Positions 63,383 through 64,000 of a stretch of 64,000 nucleotides of DNA are shown in pieces (the first letter of the stretch is position 1; the number at the start of each line of letters is the position of its first letter). The notes beneath the pieces were generated by a model that saw nothing but the letters and a program-made list of their open reading frames with translations, did no database searches and was not told the origin of the DNA. Source of the stretch: CAYTGM01 sp964437365. GTDB lineage: Bacteria > Sumerlaeota > Sumerlaeia > SLMS01. The stretch lies in assembly GCA_964437365.1 (NCBI GenBank), contig CAYTGM010000008.1, positions 1 through 64,000 of the forward strand, in the 5' to 3' direction. Both the position numbers and the translations under genes were made by a program.

Positions 63383-64000
63383 ATGAAAAAATATATGATC
63401 TCGAGCGCTGCTGCGCTTATCTTTTCAATGGCCTCTCATTCAGTGGCACAAACCCTGACGACCGTTGCCGGTACTCAAGGAGATACTTCAGGTACGAGCG
63501 ACTCTGTTGGGTCTGCGTCCTCTGTAGCCGTTGATAGTAGTGGAAACATCTATGTAGGTGATCAGGCGAATGAGGTTGTCTATAAAATCACATCGGGTGG
63601 GACCAAGACCGTTTTTGCTGGAACTGGAACTCAGGGATATAATGGTCTAAGTGGAACAGCGACCTCGATTCAGCTTGCTGATGCGATTGACCTCTATGTG
63701 GACGATTCAGATAATTTATATATAGCGGATTCGATTAACCGTCTAGTGCGTAAAGTGACACCTGCGGGCACTTTGACGACAGTAGCTGGTGTTCAGGGTG
63801 ATGCTTCGGGCACTGGAAACTCCATTGGGTCTACTACAGCAATCGCCGTTGATAGTTCAGGAAATATTTATGTTTCTGACGTTGCAAATGAAGTGATCCA
63901 TCGCGTTACCTCTGGTGGAGTTCGTTCTGTGTTTGCAGGTACAGGAACAGCTGGCTATAACCTTGCCAGTGGCACAGCGACCTCAGTGCAACTTAATAAT
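63383..64000 (+). CDS. Secreted NHL-repeat protein, 3' end cut by window edge
   Basis: The frame is open to the last base (206 codons visible). The ATG at 63,383 is followed by a signal peptide (about 1-22, ends HSVAQ). Repeats of about 48 residues follow, with the phrases VAVDSSGNIYVGDQAN, VYKITSGGTK and VFAGTGTQGYN recurring nearly unchanged, so recent internal duplication is likely. NHL repeats build a beta-propeller, mostly for binding. Ribosome site is weak (GGACAAAAAC). Function unknown beyond scaffold or binding role. Confidence 0.75.
   Translation, partial: MKKYMISSAAALIFSMASHSVAQTLTTVAGTQGDTSGTSDSVGSASSVAVDSSGNIYVGDQANEVVYKITSGGTKTVFAGTGTQGYNGLSGTATSIQLADAIDLYVDDSDNLYIADSINRLVRKVTPAGTLTTVAGVQGDASGTGNSIGSTTAIAVDSSGNIYVSDVANEVIHRVTSGGVRSVFAGTGTAGYNLASGTATSVQLNN

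Noticed and set aside
1..64000. CRISPR arrays, rRNA genes, full insertion sequences
   Set aside because: No regularly spaced repeats of 24-37 bases, no rRNA core sequence and no transposase motif were seen on either strand.

Overview
The window is a bacterial chromosome segment with two parts: the late half of an integrated tailed phage (about 1-33,298, left end outside the window) and ordinary chromosome from a tRNA-His gene onward. The host looks like a Gram-negative member of the PVC group, most likely Verrucomicrobiota. The hints are lipoprotein and secretion signals, the futalosine menaquinone enzyme MqnA, a GH101/129-like glycosidase next to a formylglycine sulfatase, a sigma-54-type promoter, and intergenic palindromic repeats. 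This assignment is inference; no rRNA or other decisive marker gene is present.

Phage, 1-26.2 kb (all + strand, tightly packed, many ATGA/TAATG overlaps): small early/middle genes, a secreted glycosidase-like protein, a mini HEXXH metalloprotease, an orphan DNA methyltransferase, then a siphovirus-like late operon. That operon runs small terminase, large terminase, portal, a small Gly-Tyr-tailed protein, scaffold, major capsid, connectors, tail terminator, tail tube, two chaperone-like proteins, a short tape measure, distal tail, fibre, a second Gly-Tyr-tailed protein, a holin-like protein, a fibronectin-type protein, a hub, an OB-fold spike-like protein and two very large adhesin/fibre-like proteins. 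Several junctions carry small RNA hairpins just upstream of the Shine-Dalgarno sequence.

Phage cargo, 26.2-32.8 kb: a translationally coupled pair (a membrane-anchored coiled-coil protein plus a nucleoside-deoxyribosyltransferase/TIR-like protein with the catalytic-type NPNVF.E motif) is the best candidate for an undescribed system, probably anti-phage defence or exclusion. A structured inverted-repeat segment follows it. Then come three co-directional secreted proteins: a lectin-like/TPR protein, a Cys-rich protein and a third exported protein. Short direct repeats and the 3' end of tRNA-His lie at the phage edge, as expected for an attachment site.

Chromosome, 33.5-64 kb: a VanZ-like protein, two membrane proteins, polyprenyl diphosphate synthase, a secreted kelch/thioredoxin-like fusion, a coiled-coil lipoprotein behind a sigma-54-like promoter, gamma-glutamyltransferase, a degenerate Ski2/Hel308-like helicase fused to a winged helix, RbfA, MurA, MqnA, an M20 dipeptidase, a DnaC-like ATPase, an SGNH hydrolase, NagB, a rhodanese lipoprotein, an inositol-monophosphatase-family phosphatase, a D-cysteine desulfhydrase-family enzyme, an iron-type alcohol dehydrogenase, a membrane-anchored protein, the glycosidase/sulfatase pair and the start of an NHL-repeat protein. 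Three intergenic regions (35.8, 40.3 and 57.5-58.0 kb) hold related palindromic repeat elements, one with 12-bp perfect terminal inverted repeats.
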